A DNA stretch of 64,000 bases, taken from NCBI GenBank assembly GCA_963749415.1, contig CAVVMG010000001.1, positions 558,001 to 622,000 on the forward strand. The letters are read 5' to 3'. Shown here in pieces: positions 7,324 through 16,026 of the stretch (its first letter is position 1; every line of letters begins with the position of its first letter). Below the pieces are notes generated by a model, which was given only the letters and a program-made list of their open reading frames with translations, searched no databases and was not told where the DNA came from. The position numbers and the translations under genes were made by a program. This stretch comes from JALYNX01 sp963749415. GTDB lineage: Bacteria; Actinomycetota; Acidimicrobiia; Spongiisociales; ZC4RG35.

Positions 7324-8463
7324 TCATTCCTCCTCCGAGCTCTCAGGTGCCTCGGACTCGGCCGTCACTTCGACGGCGGTCTCCTCGGCGGCTTCAGGCG
7401 CTGCCTCAGCCGGCGCCTCGGACACTTCAGCGGTGGATGCAGTCGCTTCGACGGTGTCCCCCTGCTCTGCGGGCGGACCGGCCGGCGTATCGCCGGGCGA
7501 AGGGGCTGCCACCGTCGCTTCGACGTCGGCAGTCTCCCCAACGGTTTCATCGACGGGGACTTCGCTCTCCTCGCGCGCCGACTGGTACTCGACCTGGGCC
7601 TCGGCCGCAGTGGGACGTCGTCCGCCGCCGGCCTCGATGACCGGTCGGCCGCCCTCCTTCTTGCCCCCACCGGCCTCGATCAGGCGCTTGCCGCCACCTG
7701 CCTCGATCAGCCTTGGCTTGACATCGGATCCGGCGGCCTCCTCGGCGCGCGACTTGATGCTCTTCCGGGTGCGCCGGGCAGGCCCACCGGTCGCCAGGTC
7801 GGCCTCGGCGGCGATCCGATCTCCGGAGATCTGGCCACTGGAGATGACCTCCCCGCGATATACCCAGACCTTGACGCCGATGGTCCCCACCGTGGTGTGA
7901 GCGGTTGCGGTCCCGTAGTCGATGTCGGCCCGCAGCGTGTGCAGAGGCACCCGGCCCTCGCGGTACCACTCGCGGCGGCCCATCTCGGCACCGCCGAGAC
8001 GGCCCTTGCACTCGACGCGGACGCCTTCGGCGCCCGCCTTGAGCGCTGAGGCGATTGCCCGCTTCATGGCGCGGCGGAAAGCGATCCGGTTCTCGATCTG
8101 GTCGGCGATCCCTCGCGCCAGCAGTGCGGAGTCGAGGTCGGGGTCCTTGACCTCGTTGATGTTCAGCTTGACCGGGCGGTCGGCCATCTGCTCGAGGGCA
8201 CCGCGGAGGCGCTCGGCCTCACCGCCCTTGCGCCCGATGACCACGCCGGGTCGCGCGGTGTGGATGTCCACGATCAACCGGTCCCGGGTCCGCTCGATGT
8301 CGATCCGGGACAGGGCTCCCCTGGTCAACTCTCCCTTGAGGTACTCGCGGATTCGCCAGTCCTCGTTGACGAACTTGACGTACTCCTTGTCGGAGAACCA
8401 TTTCGACTTCCAGTCGGTAGCGATACCTAGCCGGAACGAATACGGGTGCACTTTCTGACCCAT
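7324..8463 (-). CDS. rpsC: 30S ribosomal protein S3 with a long acidic C-terminal tail
   Basis: S3 forms part of the mRNA entry site and helicase of the small subunit. Residues 1 to about 215 are standard S3: MGQKVHPYSFRLGIATDWKS, a KH domain with GVVIGRKGGEAERLR, and the C-terminal domain with RREWYREGRVPLHTLRADID. The protein is 379 residues, roughly 100-160 longer than most S3 proteins. The extra tail first carries three near-identical copies of (L/V)IEAGGG(G)(K/R), about residues 253-283, and then a Glu/Ala/Pro/Thr-rich acidic segment ending ESSEEE. The frame is intact and the base composition matches its neighbours, so the tail is real coding sequence. Its role is unknown. Confidence 0.96.
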   Translation of the reverse strand: MGQKVHPYSFRLGIATDWKSKWFSDKEYVKFVNEDWRIREYLKGELTRGALSRIDIERTRDRLIVDIHTARPGVVIGRKGGEAERLRGALEQMADRPVKLNINEVKDPDLDSALLARGIADQIENRIAFRRAMKRAIASALKAGAEGVRVECKGRLGGAEMGRREWYREGRVPLHTLRADIDYGTATAHTTVGTIGVKVWVYRGEVISSGQISGDRIAAEADLATGGPARRTRKSIKSRAEEAAGSDVKPRLIEAGGGKRLIEAGGGKKEGGRPVIEAGGGRRPTAAEAQVEYQSAREESEVPVDETVGETADVEATVAAPSPGDTPAGPPAEQGDTVEATASTAEVSEAPAEAAPEAAEETAVEVTAESEAPESSEEE

Positions 8464-8810
8464 CAGCTCACCTCCTCATTCCTGTCCGACACCACGATCG
8501 TGATGTGACTGGTCCGCTTCCTGATGCGGGTGGCGCGACCCCGGGCCCGGGGCCGATAACGCTTGAGTGTTGGGCCCTCGTCGGCATAGGCCTCGGCGAT
8601 CACCAAATCGTCGGAGTCGAGGGCAAAATTGTGCTCGGCATTGGCCACAGCCGAGCGAAGCACCTTGGCCACCGGCTCGGTCGCGCCGCGGGTGGTCAGC
8701 CGGAGCATGTCTTCTGCCTCGGTAACGGGCAGGCCACGCACTAGGTCGAGGACGCGTCGCACCTTGTACGGCGACTGCCTGATGTATTTGGCTTGGGCCT
8801 TGACCTTCAT
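8463..8810 (-). CDS. rplV: 50S ribosomal protein L22
   Basis: L22 lines the polypeptide exit tunnel, with a beta-hairpin at the constriction that is a site of macrolide-resistance changes. The 115-residue product contains YIRQSPYKVRRVLDLVRGLP, SAVANAEHNFALDSDDLVI and the C-terminal RPRARGRATRIRKRTSHITI, which is the hairpin tip and signature. No obvious deletion is seen in the hairpin. It is coupled to rpsS (4-bp overlap) and abuts rpsC. Confidence 0.98.
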   Translation of the reverse strand: MKVKAQAKYIRQSPYKVRRVLDLVRGLPVTEAEDMLRLTTRGATEPVAKVLRSAVANAEHNFALDSDDLVIAEAYADEGPTLKRYRPRARGRATRIRKRTSHITIVVSDRNEEVS

Positions 8811-9082
8811 CGCTTCCTCGCCGACTTGTCCGCATGGCCCCGGAAGGTCCGGGTAGGGGCGAACTCTCCCAGCTTGTGCCCGACCATCGACTCGGTGATG
8901 TAGACCGGCACGTGCTTGCGGCCATCGTGGACCGCGATCGTGTGACCGATCATCTCGGGGATGATCGTGGAGCGGCGGGACCAGGTTCTGATCACGCGCT
9001 TCCCACCTGACCTGTTGAGCTCATCCACTTTCGCCGCGAGGTGGTCGTCGACGAATGGCCCTTTCTTGAGACTGCGAGCCAT
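8807..9082 (-). CDS. rpsS: 30S ribosomal protein S19
   Basis: S19 forms a complex with S13 in the small-subunit head and contacts A- and P-site tRNA. The 91-residue product begins MARSLKKGPFVDDHLAAKVD and has TWSRRSTIIPEMIGHTIAVH, the PROSITE-type signature, then GHKLGEFAPTRTFRGHADKS. The ATG at 9082 gives the canonical start; further upstream the frame is open only within rplB. Confidence 0.98.
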   Translation of the reverse strand: MARSLKKGPFVDDHLAAKVDELNRSGGKRVIRTWSRRSTIIPEMIGHTIAVHDGRKHVPVYITESMVGHKLGEFAPTRTFRGHADKSARKR

Positions 9083-9084
9083 GG

Positions 9085-9921
9085 CTATCTTCGACCCTTC
9101 TTCGCGCGCCGCCGCACGATGTATTTGCTGGATGCCTTCTTCTTGCTTCGGGTGCGGCCCTCGGACTGTCCCCAAGGGCTGACCGGGTGCCGACCACCGG
9201 ACGACTTTCCTTCGCCACCGCCGAGCGGGTGGTCGACGGGGTTCATGGCCACACCGCGGGTCTGGGGGCGGACGCCCTTCCAACGGTTGCGGCCGGCCTT
9301 GCCCAGCTTGACCAGCTCGGCCTCGGTGTTTCCCACCTGGCCCACCGTGGCGCGGCTGTCGAGTGGGACCTGGCGCATCTCGCCGGACGGGAGCCGGAGC
9401 AGGGCCAGGTTGCCCTCCTTGGACATGAGCTGGACCGCGGTGCCCGCCGAGCGGCCGAGTTTGGCCCCGCCGCCGGGGCGCATCTCGATGGCGTGGACGA
9501 TGGTCCCCGCCGGGATGTTGCGCAGCGGCAGGGCGTTGCCCGGCCTGATCTCGGCCTTTGGCCCCGACTCGAGCCGGTCGTCGACCTTGACCCCGAGCGG
9601 CGCCAGGATGTAACGCTTCTCACCGTCTGCGTAGTTGAGGAGGGCGATTCGGGCGTTGCGGTTCGGGTCGTACTCGATCGTTGCTACCCGCGCCGGGATG
9701 CCGTCCTTGTCACGGCGGAAATCGATGAGCCGGTAGCGCTGCTTGTGCCCTCCGCCGCGATGGCGCGAAGTGACCCGGCCATAGGTGTTGCGACCTCCGG
9801 TCTTGGCCTTCTTGGAGATGAGCGACTTCTCCGGGGTGTTGTCGGTCGTGATCTCTGCGAAGTCCGAGACCGTCTGGAACCGTCTACCCGGTGATGTTGG
9901 TTTGCGCTTTATGACAGCCAT
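9085..9921 (-). CDS. rplB: 50S ribosomal protein L2
   Basis: L2 is needed for subunit association and peptidyl-transferase function. The 278-residue product has the N-terminal OB-like domain (GRVTSRHRGGGHKQRYRLID), the SH3-like domain and the C-terminal signature RGVAMNPVDHPLGGGEGKSS, whose His is implicated in peptidyl transfer. Length is normal. It lies 1 bp after rplW and 2 bp before rpsS. Confidence 0.98.
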   Translation of the reverse strand: MAVIKRKPTSPGRRFQTVSDFAEITTDNTPEKSLISKKAKTGGRNTYGRVTSRHRGGGHKQRYRLIDFRRDKDGIPARVATIEYDPNRNARIALLNYADGEKRYILAPLGVKVDDRLESGPKAEIRPGNALPLRNIPAGTIVHAIEMRPGGGAKLGRSAGTAVQLMSKEGNLALLRLPSGEMRQVPLDSRATVGQVGNTEAELVKLGKAGRNRWKGVRPQTRGVAMNPVDHPLGGGEGKSSGGRHPVSPWGQSEGRTRSKKKASSKYIVRRRAKKGRR

Positions 9922-9922
9922 C

Positions 9923-10210
9923 TCAAACTCCGAACAGGTCGATCGAGTTGCCGGCGGCGAGTGTGACCAGGGCCCGCTTCGTGTCCTTGCGCTTGCCCAG
10001 CTTCAAGCCCTGCCGCTTCGTCTTGCCCTTGCGGTTCATGGTGTTGACCCGGAGCACCTTGACTTCGAAGATCGACTCCACGGCGTTGCGGATCTCCGCT
10101 TTGTTGGAGCGGGTGTCGACCAAGAAGGTGTACGTGTTCAGGTTCTCGATCAGGTCGTAGGACTTCTCGGAGACGATCGGGGCGAGGATCACGTCATGTG
10201 CGTCACGCAT
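9923..10210 (-). CDS. rplW: 50S ribosomal protein L23
   Basis: L23 sits at the tunnel exit and is the docking site for trigger factor and SRP. The 95-residue product starts MRDAHDVILAPIVSEKSYDL and contains TYTFLVDTRSNKAEIRNAVE, IFEVKVLRVNTMNRKGK and a lysine-rich loop. The ATG at 10210 has GGAGGTGA about 6 nt upstream, so I prefer it to the GTG at 10219, which is part of that ribosome binding site. The start lies within the rplD 3' end (8-bp overlap). Confidence 0.96.
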   Translation of the reverse strand: MRDAHDVILAPIVSEKSYDLIENLNTYTFLVDTRSNKAEIRNAVESIFEVKVLRVNTMNRKGKTKRQGLKLGKRKDTKRALVTLAAGNSIDLFGV

Positions 10211-10889
10211 CGGGCTCACCTCCGTCGTCTTCCTTGACGAAGTCGCTCTCGCTCACCTCGTAGGAGCTGGCTCGTCCCACCGAACCGACGGTATGTGTGG
10301 TGAAGACGACCTGATCGGCCCACAACACCTCATAGGGCGTTATGTGCCCGGGCTCGGACAGGATCACATCGGGGAGATTGCGGAAGGAGCGCCCGGCGAC
10401 ACCATCGAGGGCGCTCAACACCACCAGAGCCTTGCCCGGGGCACCGATCGCCTGGAGCAGGGCGACCGCCTGCTTGGTCTTGGGGGCGGCCCAGTCGAAG
10501 TCCTCGATCACCTTGACCGCGTCTTCCGAGGCCCGAGCAGAGAGGGCGCTGCGCAGAGCAAGGCGCTTCATCTTCTTCGGCGTGCGTTGCGAGTAGTCCC
10601 GGGGCTTGGGGCCATGGGCGACGCCACCGCCGACCCAGTGCGGGGCACGAATCGATCCCTGGCGGGCCCGTCCCAAACCCTTCTGCCTCCAGGGCTTGCG
10701 ACCACCTCCGCGGACTTCGCCGCGGGTCTTGGTCGAGGCGGTGCCGGAGCGGGCTCCTGCGAGCTGGGCGGTCACGACCTGGTGGAGCACAGCGAGATTG
10801 GGCTCGATGCCGAAGATCTCGGCGTCGAGTTTGATGTCCCCCTTGGCGGTCCCGTCGGAGGTGAACAGCGGCGCCTTCACGTCAGCCAT
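10203..10889 (-). CDS. rplD: 50S ribosomal protein L4
   Basis: L4 reaches the exit-tunnel constriction and in some bacteria regulates the S10 operon. The 228-residue product has the tunnel loop TRGEVRGGGRKPWRQKGLGR with ARQGSIRAPHWVGGGVAHGP, then RTPKKMKRLALRSALSA. The C-terminus carries a longer acidic tail (SESDFVKEDDGGEPDA) than E. coli L4. It overlaps rplC by 8 bp. Confidence 0.97.
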   Translation of the reverse strand: MADVKAPLFTSDGTAKGDIKLDAEIFGIEPNLAVLHQVVTAQLAGARSGTASTKTRGEVRGGGRKPWRQKGLGRARQGSIRAPHWVGGGVAHGPKPRDYSQRTPKKMKRLALRSALSARASEDAVKVIEDFDWAAPKTKQAVALLQAIGAPGKALVVLSALDGVAGRSFRNLPDVILSEPGHITPYEVLWADQVVFTTHTVGSVGRASSYEVSESDFVKEDDGGEPDA

Positions 10890-11520
10890 GGGCCTTCACA
10901 GCCTCTCTGACCAATACCAGGGAGCCCTTGGGCCCGGGGACCGAACCACCGAGCAGGAGGAAATCACGCTCGGCGTCGACACTGACGACTTCCAGGTTGA
11001 GGGTGGTGACCCGCTCTCCCCCGAGGCGGCCCGCCATCCGCATCCCCTTGAAGACACGTGCGGGTGTTGCACAGGCACCGATCGAGCCTGGGGCCCGGTG
11101 CTTCTTGTGGGTTCCGTGGGACGCACCCTGACCGGAGAAGTTGTGCCGCTCCATTACCCCTGCGAAGCCCTTGCCTTTGGAGATCCCGGAGACATCCGCC
11201 TTGGAACCCGGTTGGAGGACATCGGCGATCTTGATCTCCTGACCGAGGGTGTAACTGGAGGGATCATCGACCCTGATCTCGGCGAGATGACGCGCCGGGG
11301 CCACCCCTGCCTTGGCGAAGTGGCCGGCTTCGGGCTTGTTGGCACGGCCCGGCTTGACCTCGCCATAGGCGATCTGCACCGCGTCGTAACCATCGATCGC
11401 GACCGTCTTGATCTGGACGACGTGACAGGGGCCCGCCTTGATGACGGTCACCGGTATGGCGCGGGCGTTGTCATCGAAGACCTGGGTCATCCCCACCTTC
11501 TGCCCGAGGATGGCGTTCAC
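10882..11520 (-). CDS. rplC: 50S ribosomal protein L3 (GTG start)
   Basis: L3 is an early-assembly large-subunit protein whose extension nears the peptidyl-transferase centre. The 212-residue product begins at GTG 11520 as (V)NAILGQKVGMTQVFDD. It carries GKGFAGVMERHNFSGQGASH with GTHKKHRAPGSIGACATPAR, the L3 extension (its Gln is methylated in E. coli). Upstream is an unusually long 166-bp gap containing a complex palindromic element, so the start region may be structured in the mRNA. Confidence 0.97.
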   Translation of the reverse strand: MNAILGQKVGMTQVFDDNARAIPVTVIKAGPCHVVQIKTVAIDGYDAVQIAYGEVKPGRANKPEAGHFAKAGVAPARHLAEIRVDDPSSYTLGQEIKIADVLQPGSKADVSGISKGKGFAGVMERHNFSGQGASHGTHKKHRAPGSIGACATPARVFKGMRMAGRLGGERVTTLNLEVVSVDAERDFLLLGGSVPGPKGSLVLVREAVKAHG

Positions 11521-11525
11521 TGGGA

Positions 11526-11648
11526 GCCCCCTCCGGCCCTTCGGGCCACCTCCCCCAACGGCGCTTCGCTCCTGGGGGAGGAAACGGTTTCTCCCCCCAG
11601 CGAACGCAGTGAGCGTTGGGGGGAGTCGGGCGTAGCCGGGAGGGGGGC
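11526..11648. repeat. Complex palindromic element between rpsJ and rplC
   Basis: About 123 bp built from nested inverted repeats. A small hairpin lies at 11535-11547 (GGCCC/GGGCC). A 9-bp stem pairs CCTCCCCCA at 11549-11557 with TGGGGGAGG at 11573-11581. A second 9-bp stem pairs CTCCCCCCA at 11591-11599 with TGGGGGGAG at 11617-11625, with an inner AACGC/GCGTT stem. An outer near-perfect stem pairs GCCCCCTCC (11526-11534) with GGAGGGGGGC (11639-11648). It looks like an inserted repetitive extragenic palindrome or MITE-like unit rather than a terminator, because the operon continues through it. No coding potential is seen. Confidence 0.65.
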
Positions 11649-11686
11649 AACTCTCAAGAGACCAGCTGCAAGGTGGGAAAGTGGGC

Positions 11687-11998
11687 TCATAGCTTGATCT
11701 CCACCTCGACCCCTGCGGGCAGCTCGAGGCGCATCAGGGAGTCGACAGTCTTCGGAGTCGGCTCGAGGATGTCGATGAGGCGCTTGTGGATTCGCATCTC
11801 GAAGTGCTCACGCGAGTCCTTGTCGACGTGCGGGCCCCGGATCACGCAATAGCGGTGGATCTCCGTTGGCAGCGGGATCGGGCCCTTGATCTTGGCCTGA
11901 GTCCGGAGCACGGTCTCGGTGATCTTCTTCGAGGACTCGTCGACCACGTTGTGGTCGTACGCCTTGAGTCGGATCCGTATCTTCTGCGTGTCGGCCAT
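11687..11998 (-). CDS. rpsJ: 30S ribosomal protein S10 / NusE
   Basis: S10 is a head protein of the small subunit and, as NusE, part of the antitermination complex with NusB. The 103-residue product begins MADTQKIRIRLKAYDHNVVD and contains TQAKIKGPIPLPTEIHRYCV with the R-G-P-H-V-D-K-D-S-R-E-H-F-E-M-R signature. Size is normal. It follows tuf after 67 bp (a GC-rich gap with GCTCGCTCCGCTCGCT) and precedes the palindromic element. Confidence 0.98.
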   Translation of the reverse strand: MADTQKIRIRLKAYDHNVVDESSKKITETVLRTQAKIKGPIPLPTEIHRYCVIRGPHVDKDSREHFEMRIHKRLIDILEPTPKTVDSLMRLELPAGVEVEIKL

Positions 11999-12065
11999 CA
12001 GGGCTCGCTCCGCTCGCTGCCTTGGGCCATGGGCCCGAGGCGCGAGGCGAACTTGGGAGACTTCG

Positions 12066-13257
12066 TCATTTCAAGATCTTTATGACTCGGCCGGCGCCGA
12101 CGGTGCGGCCGCCTTCTCGAATGGCGAAGCGGAGGCCTTCGTCCATGGCGATCGGTGCGATCAGTTCCACGTTCATCTCCGTGTTGTCCCCCGGCATCAC
12201 CATCTGAGTCCCCTCAGGCAATTGGATGGAACCAGTGACATCAGTGGTCCGAAAGTAGAACTGGGGCCGGTAACCAGGAAAGAACGGGTTGTGTCGACCC
12301 CCCTCCTCCTTGGTCAGGACGTAAACCTGAGCTTCGAAATCGGTGTGGGGAGTGATCGCTACCCGGCTTGGCCAGGACCTGACCCCGCTCCACCTCATCC
12401 TTACCCACCCCACGCAACAAAACCCCGACATTGTCCCCAGCACGACCCTCATCGAGAAGCTTGCGGAACATTTCGATCCCCGTGGCCACCGTCTTATGAG
12501 TAGGACGGATCCCCACGATCTCCACCTCCTCATTCACCTTGAGGATCCCCTGTTCCACCCGACCCGTCACCACCGTCCCCCGACCAGTAATCGAAAACAC
12601 GTCCTCGATCGACATCAGGAACGGCTTGTCAGTATCCCGGTCCGGTTCCGGCACATAAGTATCCACCGCACCCATCAACTCCATGATCTGATCCGAAGCC
12701 TCACCATCCCCATCCAACGCCTTCAACGCGCTCCCCCGGACCACAGGAACCTCATCCCCCGGAAACTCATATTCAGTCAACAAATCCCGGACCTCGAGCT
12801 CCACCAGATCCAAAAGCTCCGGATCATCCACCATGTCCACCTTGTTCAGGAAAACCACAATCGAAGGCACCCCCACCTGACGAGCCAACAACACATGCTC
12901 CCGAGTCTGAGGCATCGGACCATCCGCCGCCGACACCACCAGGATCGCCCCATCCACCTGCGCCGCCCCCGTAATCATGTTCTTGATGTAATCAGCATGA
13001 CCCGGCATATCCACATGGGCGTAATGACGAGCCGCCGTCTCATACTCCACATGAGCAATCTGAATCGTGATCCCCCGCTCCCGCTCCTCAGGCGCCTTAT
13101 CAATCTGATCAAACGACGTCAACTGATTCGAACCCCCAACCCGCTCCGCCAACACCCGCGTAATCGCCGCCGTCAACGTCGTCTTCCCATGATCAATATG
13201 ACCCATCGTCCCCACATTCACATGCGGCTTCGTACGCTCAAACTTCGCCTTCGCCAT
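12066..13257 (-). CDS. tuf: Elongation factor Tu, broken by one frameshift; mosaic codon use
   Basis: EF-Tu delivers aminoacyl-tRNA to the ribosome as a GTPase. The N-terminal part runs from ATG 13257 with GHIDHGKTTL (P-loop), DMPGHADYIKNM and NKVDMVDD. It stays in frame to VLAKPG near 12362. The C-terminal domain (ITPHTDFEAQVYVLTKEEGG to GAGRVIKILK) continues in a different frame. One extra base between about 12353 and 12362 explains the break. About the first 300 codons favour G- or T-ending codons (GCG, CGG, TTG, GAT, CAT), while the neighbouring genes and the last 60-80 codons favour C-ending codons. Since fusA-tuf is a core pair, I think the frameshift is a sequence or assembly error, perhaps from collapsing two different tuf copies. 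Confidence 0.93.
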
Positions 13258-13307
13258 CGTCTCCTGGCTCCTCTATCTCTTCTCTAGATCCGTATCTATT
13301 TCGACCT

Positions 13308-15422
13308 TTAGGCCGCACCACGCCGCGTCGCCACGATGTCGTCGGCGATCGAGTCGGGAACGTCTTGATATGAATGGAATTGCATGGAATAGGTGGCCCG
13401 CCCCTGCGTCTTGGATCGGAGGTCCGTGGCATAGCCGAACATCTCCGACATCGGGACCTGGGCCCTGATCACCTGGCTGTTGCCACGCTGGGTCATCCCC
13501 TCGACCTTGCCCCGCCGGCTGTTGAGGTCGCCGATCACATCCCCCATGTAGTCCTCGGGGGTGGTGACCTCGATCTCCATGACCGGCTCCAGCAGCTTGA
13601 CCCCCGCCTTGCGGGCGGCCTCCTGCAATGCCATGGAACCGGCGATCTTGAAGGCCATTTCCGAGGAGTCGACGTCGTGATAGGAGCCGTCCACCAGGAT
13701 TGCTCGCACGTCGACGAGGGGGTAGCCGGCAAGGACGCCCTGGTCCAGGGCGTGCTCGATTCCGTCGTCCACCGCCGGGATGTACTCCCGGGGGATGCGG
13801 CCGCCGTGAATCTGGTCCACGAACTCGTAACCGCCTCCGGGCCCCGTGGGCTCGAGATTGATCACGACGTGGGCGTACTGGCCCTTGCCGCCAGTCTGCT
13901 TGATGTGGCGATACTCGACCTTGTCGATCGCGCGCCGGATGGTCTCCCGGTAGGCGACCTGGGGCTTGCCGACGTTGGCCTCGACTTTGAACTCGCGAAG
14001 CAAACGGTCGACCAGGATCTCCAGGTGGAGCTCCCCCATACCGGAGATGATGGTTTGGCCGGTTTCCTCGTCCGTGCGGACCAGGAACGTCGGGTCCTCT
14101 TCGGAGAGCCGGTGCAAAGACTCGGACAGCTTCTCGTCGTCGGACTTGGTGCGGGGCTCGATTGCCACCGAGATCACCGGCGCCGGGAACTCCATCGACT
14201 CCAGCTGGATCGGGTTTCGCTCCGATGACAGGGTGTCACCCGTGGTGGTGTTCTTGAAGCCGATGCCGGCAACGATGTCGCCGGCGAAGACCTCGTCGAC
14301 GTCCTCCCGGGAGTTGGCGTGCATGCGAAGGATGCGCCCGACGCGCTCCTTCTTGCCCGTCGTGGTGTTGAGGACCGATTCTCCCTTGGAAGCGTGCCCG
14401 GAGTAGACCCGGAAGTAGGTCAGCTTCCCGACGTGAGGGTCGGACATGATCTTGAAGGCGAGCGCGGCAAAAGGCTCGGTGTCTTCGAGCTTCCGTTCGA
14501 GGACCACTTCCTCGTCACCGGGCTTGAAGCCCTTGATCGGGGGCAAGTCGGCGGGGCTGGGCAGATAGTCCACCACCGCGTCGAGCAACAGCTGGACGCC
14601 CTTGTTCTTGAATGCCGAGCCGCAGAAGACCGGGTTGAAGTCTCCGTTGAGGGTGCCCAGGCGCACCCCTGCCTTGATCTGGTCGACGGTCAGCTCACCA
14701 TGCTCCAGATAGGCCTCGAGCAGCTCTTCGCTGGTCTCGGCAACCTTCTCCAACATCGCCTCTCGATATTTGGCGGTGCGCTCGATGAGGTCCTCGGGGA
14801 TGTCGACCGTGTCCCACTGCTTGCCGTCGTCACCCTTCCAGACGTGGGCCCTTTGCTCGACGAGGTCGACGACACCAATGAAATTGGCCTCGGTGCCGAT
14901 CGGGAGCTGCATCACGAGAGGATGAGCCCCAAGGCGGTTGGCGATCGAGTCGATATCGGCGTAGAAGTCGGCCCCGGTCCGGTCCAGCTTGTTGATGAAG
15001 CAGATCCGGGGGACGTGATAGCGGTCGGCCTGGCGCCAGACGGTCTCCGACTGAGGTTCGACACCGGCGACCCCATCGAACACGGCAACTGCACCGTCGA
15101 GGACACGGAGTGACCTTTCGACCTCGACCGTGAAGTCGACATGGCCGGGGGTGTCGATGATGTTGATCAGGTGCTCGTGCCAGATGCAGGTGGTGGCCGC
15201 GGAGGTGATGGTGATGCCCCGCTCCTGTTCCTGCTCCATCCAGTCCATGGTGGCGGCGCCCTCATGGACCTCCCCGATCTTGTAGTTGCGGCCGGTGTAG
15301 TAGAGGATGCGCTCGGTGAGGGTGGTCTTGCCCGCGTCGATGTGAGCCATGATCCCGATGTTTCGGGTTCGGCTCAGCGGCACCTGCCGCAGCTGTGACA
15401 ACGCAGCGTTTCCGTTGCTCAT
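13308..15422 (-). CDS. fusA: Elongation factor G
   Basis: EF-G is the GTPase that drives translocation and ribosome recycling. The 704-residue product is full length: G1 AHIDAGKTTLTERIL (about residues 26-40), G2/G3 region with GITITSAATT and DTPGHVDFTVEVERSLRVLD, G4 NKLDRTGADF, then domains II-V with GELHLEILVDRLLREF and MFGYATDLRSKTQGRATYSM. The ATG at 15422 gives the standard short N-terminus. It lies between rpsG (136 bp upstream) and tuf (50 bp downstream). I see no broken frame. Confidence 0.98.
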   Translation of the reverse strand: MSNGNAALSQLRQVPLSRTRNIGIMAHIDAGKTTLTERILYYTGRNYKIGEVHEGAATMDWMEQEQERGITITSAATTCIWHEHLINIIDTPGHVDFTVEVERSLRVLDGAVAVFDGVAGVEPQSETVWRQADRYHVPRICFINKLDRTGADFYADIDSIANRLGAHPLVMQLPIGTEANFIGVVDLVEQRAHVWKGDDGKQWDTVDIPEDLIERTAKYREAMLEKVAETSEELLEAYLEHGELTVDQIKAGVRLGTLNGDFNPVFCGSAFKNKGVQLLLDAVVDYLPSPADLPPIKGFKPGDEEVVLERKLEDTEPFAALAFKIMSDPHVGKLTYFRVYSGHASKGESVLNTTTGKKERVGRILRMHANSREDVDEVFAGDIVAGIGFKNTTTGDTLSSERNPIQLESMEFPAPVISVAIEPRTKSDDEKLSESLHRLSEEDPTFLVRTDEETGQTIISGMGELHLEILVDRLLREFKVEANVGKPQVAYRETIRRAIDKVEYRHIKQTGGKGQYAHVVINLEPTGPGGGYEFVDQIHGGRIPREYIPAVDDGIEHALDQGVLAGYPLVDVRAILVDGSYHDVDSSEMAFKIAGSMALQEAARKAGVKLLEPVMEIEVTTPEDYMGDVIGDLNSRRGKVEGMTQRGNSQVIRAQVPMSEMFGYATDLRSKTQGRATYSMQFHSYQDVPDSIADDIVATRRGAA

Positions 15423-15558
15423 TCTTCGTGCTACTCCGACTCGCTATGAGGTTGTGAACGTCCCACGTCCTGCGGTTCGGGCTGATTTCGGTCGTCAACC
15501 CGCCTGCTGGAACGTTCCGGTAAATCTTCTTTGTGGTTTCTCCGTTGGGACCGTGGCT

Positions 15559-16026
15559 CTACCAGCGGTAGTGGGCGAACGCCTTGTTCGACTCGGCCAT
15601 CTTGTGGACATCTTCCTTGCGCTTCACGGCGGCCCCGGTGTAGTTCGAGGCGTCGAGGATCTCGTTTGCCAGGCGCATCGACATCGTCGGCTCCCGCCGC
15701 TGCCGTGCATAGTTGACGAGCCAGCGGATCGCCAGACTCTCCTGGCGACGCGGCGAGACTTCCACGGGAACCTGATACGAAGACCCACCGACGCGCCTCG
15801 ACCGGACCTCGACCTGGGGACGGATGTTGTCGACTGCGCGCTTGAGGACGACGCTCGGGTCCTGGCTGGTGCGCTGCTCCACCGTCTCCAGGGCGCTGTA
15901 GACGATCTCCCGCGCAGTGTTCTTCTTCCCCTTGAGCAGGATCTTGTTGATCACCTTGCTCACCAGGACGCTGCGGAATACCGGGTCGGGCTCGATCTTT
16001 CGCTTCTGGGCTGGAGCGCGGCGCAT
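15559..16026 (-). CDS. rpsG: 30S ribosomal protein S7
   Basis: S7 nucleates assembly of the small-subunit head and is the classic repressor of the str operon in E. coli. The 155-residue product starts MRRAPAQKRKIEPDPVFRS and has LVSKVINKILLKGKKNTARE, the conserved rRNA-binding segment, and ends KMAESNKAFAHYRW. The start overlaps the rpsL stop (TGATG), implying coupling. The 136-bp gap before fusA shows no obvious second promoter. Confidence 0.98.
   Translation of the reverse strand: MRRAPAQKRKIEPDPVFRSVLVSKVINKILLKGKKNTAREIVYSALETVEQRTSQDPSVVLKRAVDNIRPQVEVRSRRVGGSSYQVPVEVSPRRQESLAIRWLVNYARQRREPTMSMRLANEILDASNYTGAAVKRKEDVHKMAESNKAFAHYRW

Noticed and set aside
12343..13287. Long plus-strand open frame (about 314 codons) opposite tuf
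   Set aside because: Its length follows from the G/T-ending codon use of tuf on the other strand, and its peptide is low complexity (His/Arg/Pro-rich).
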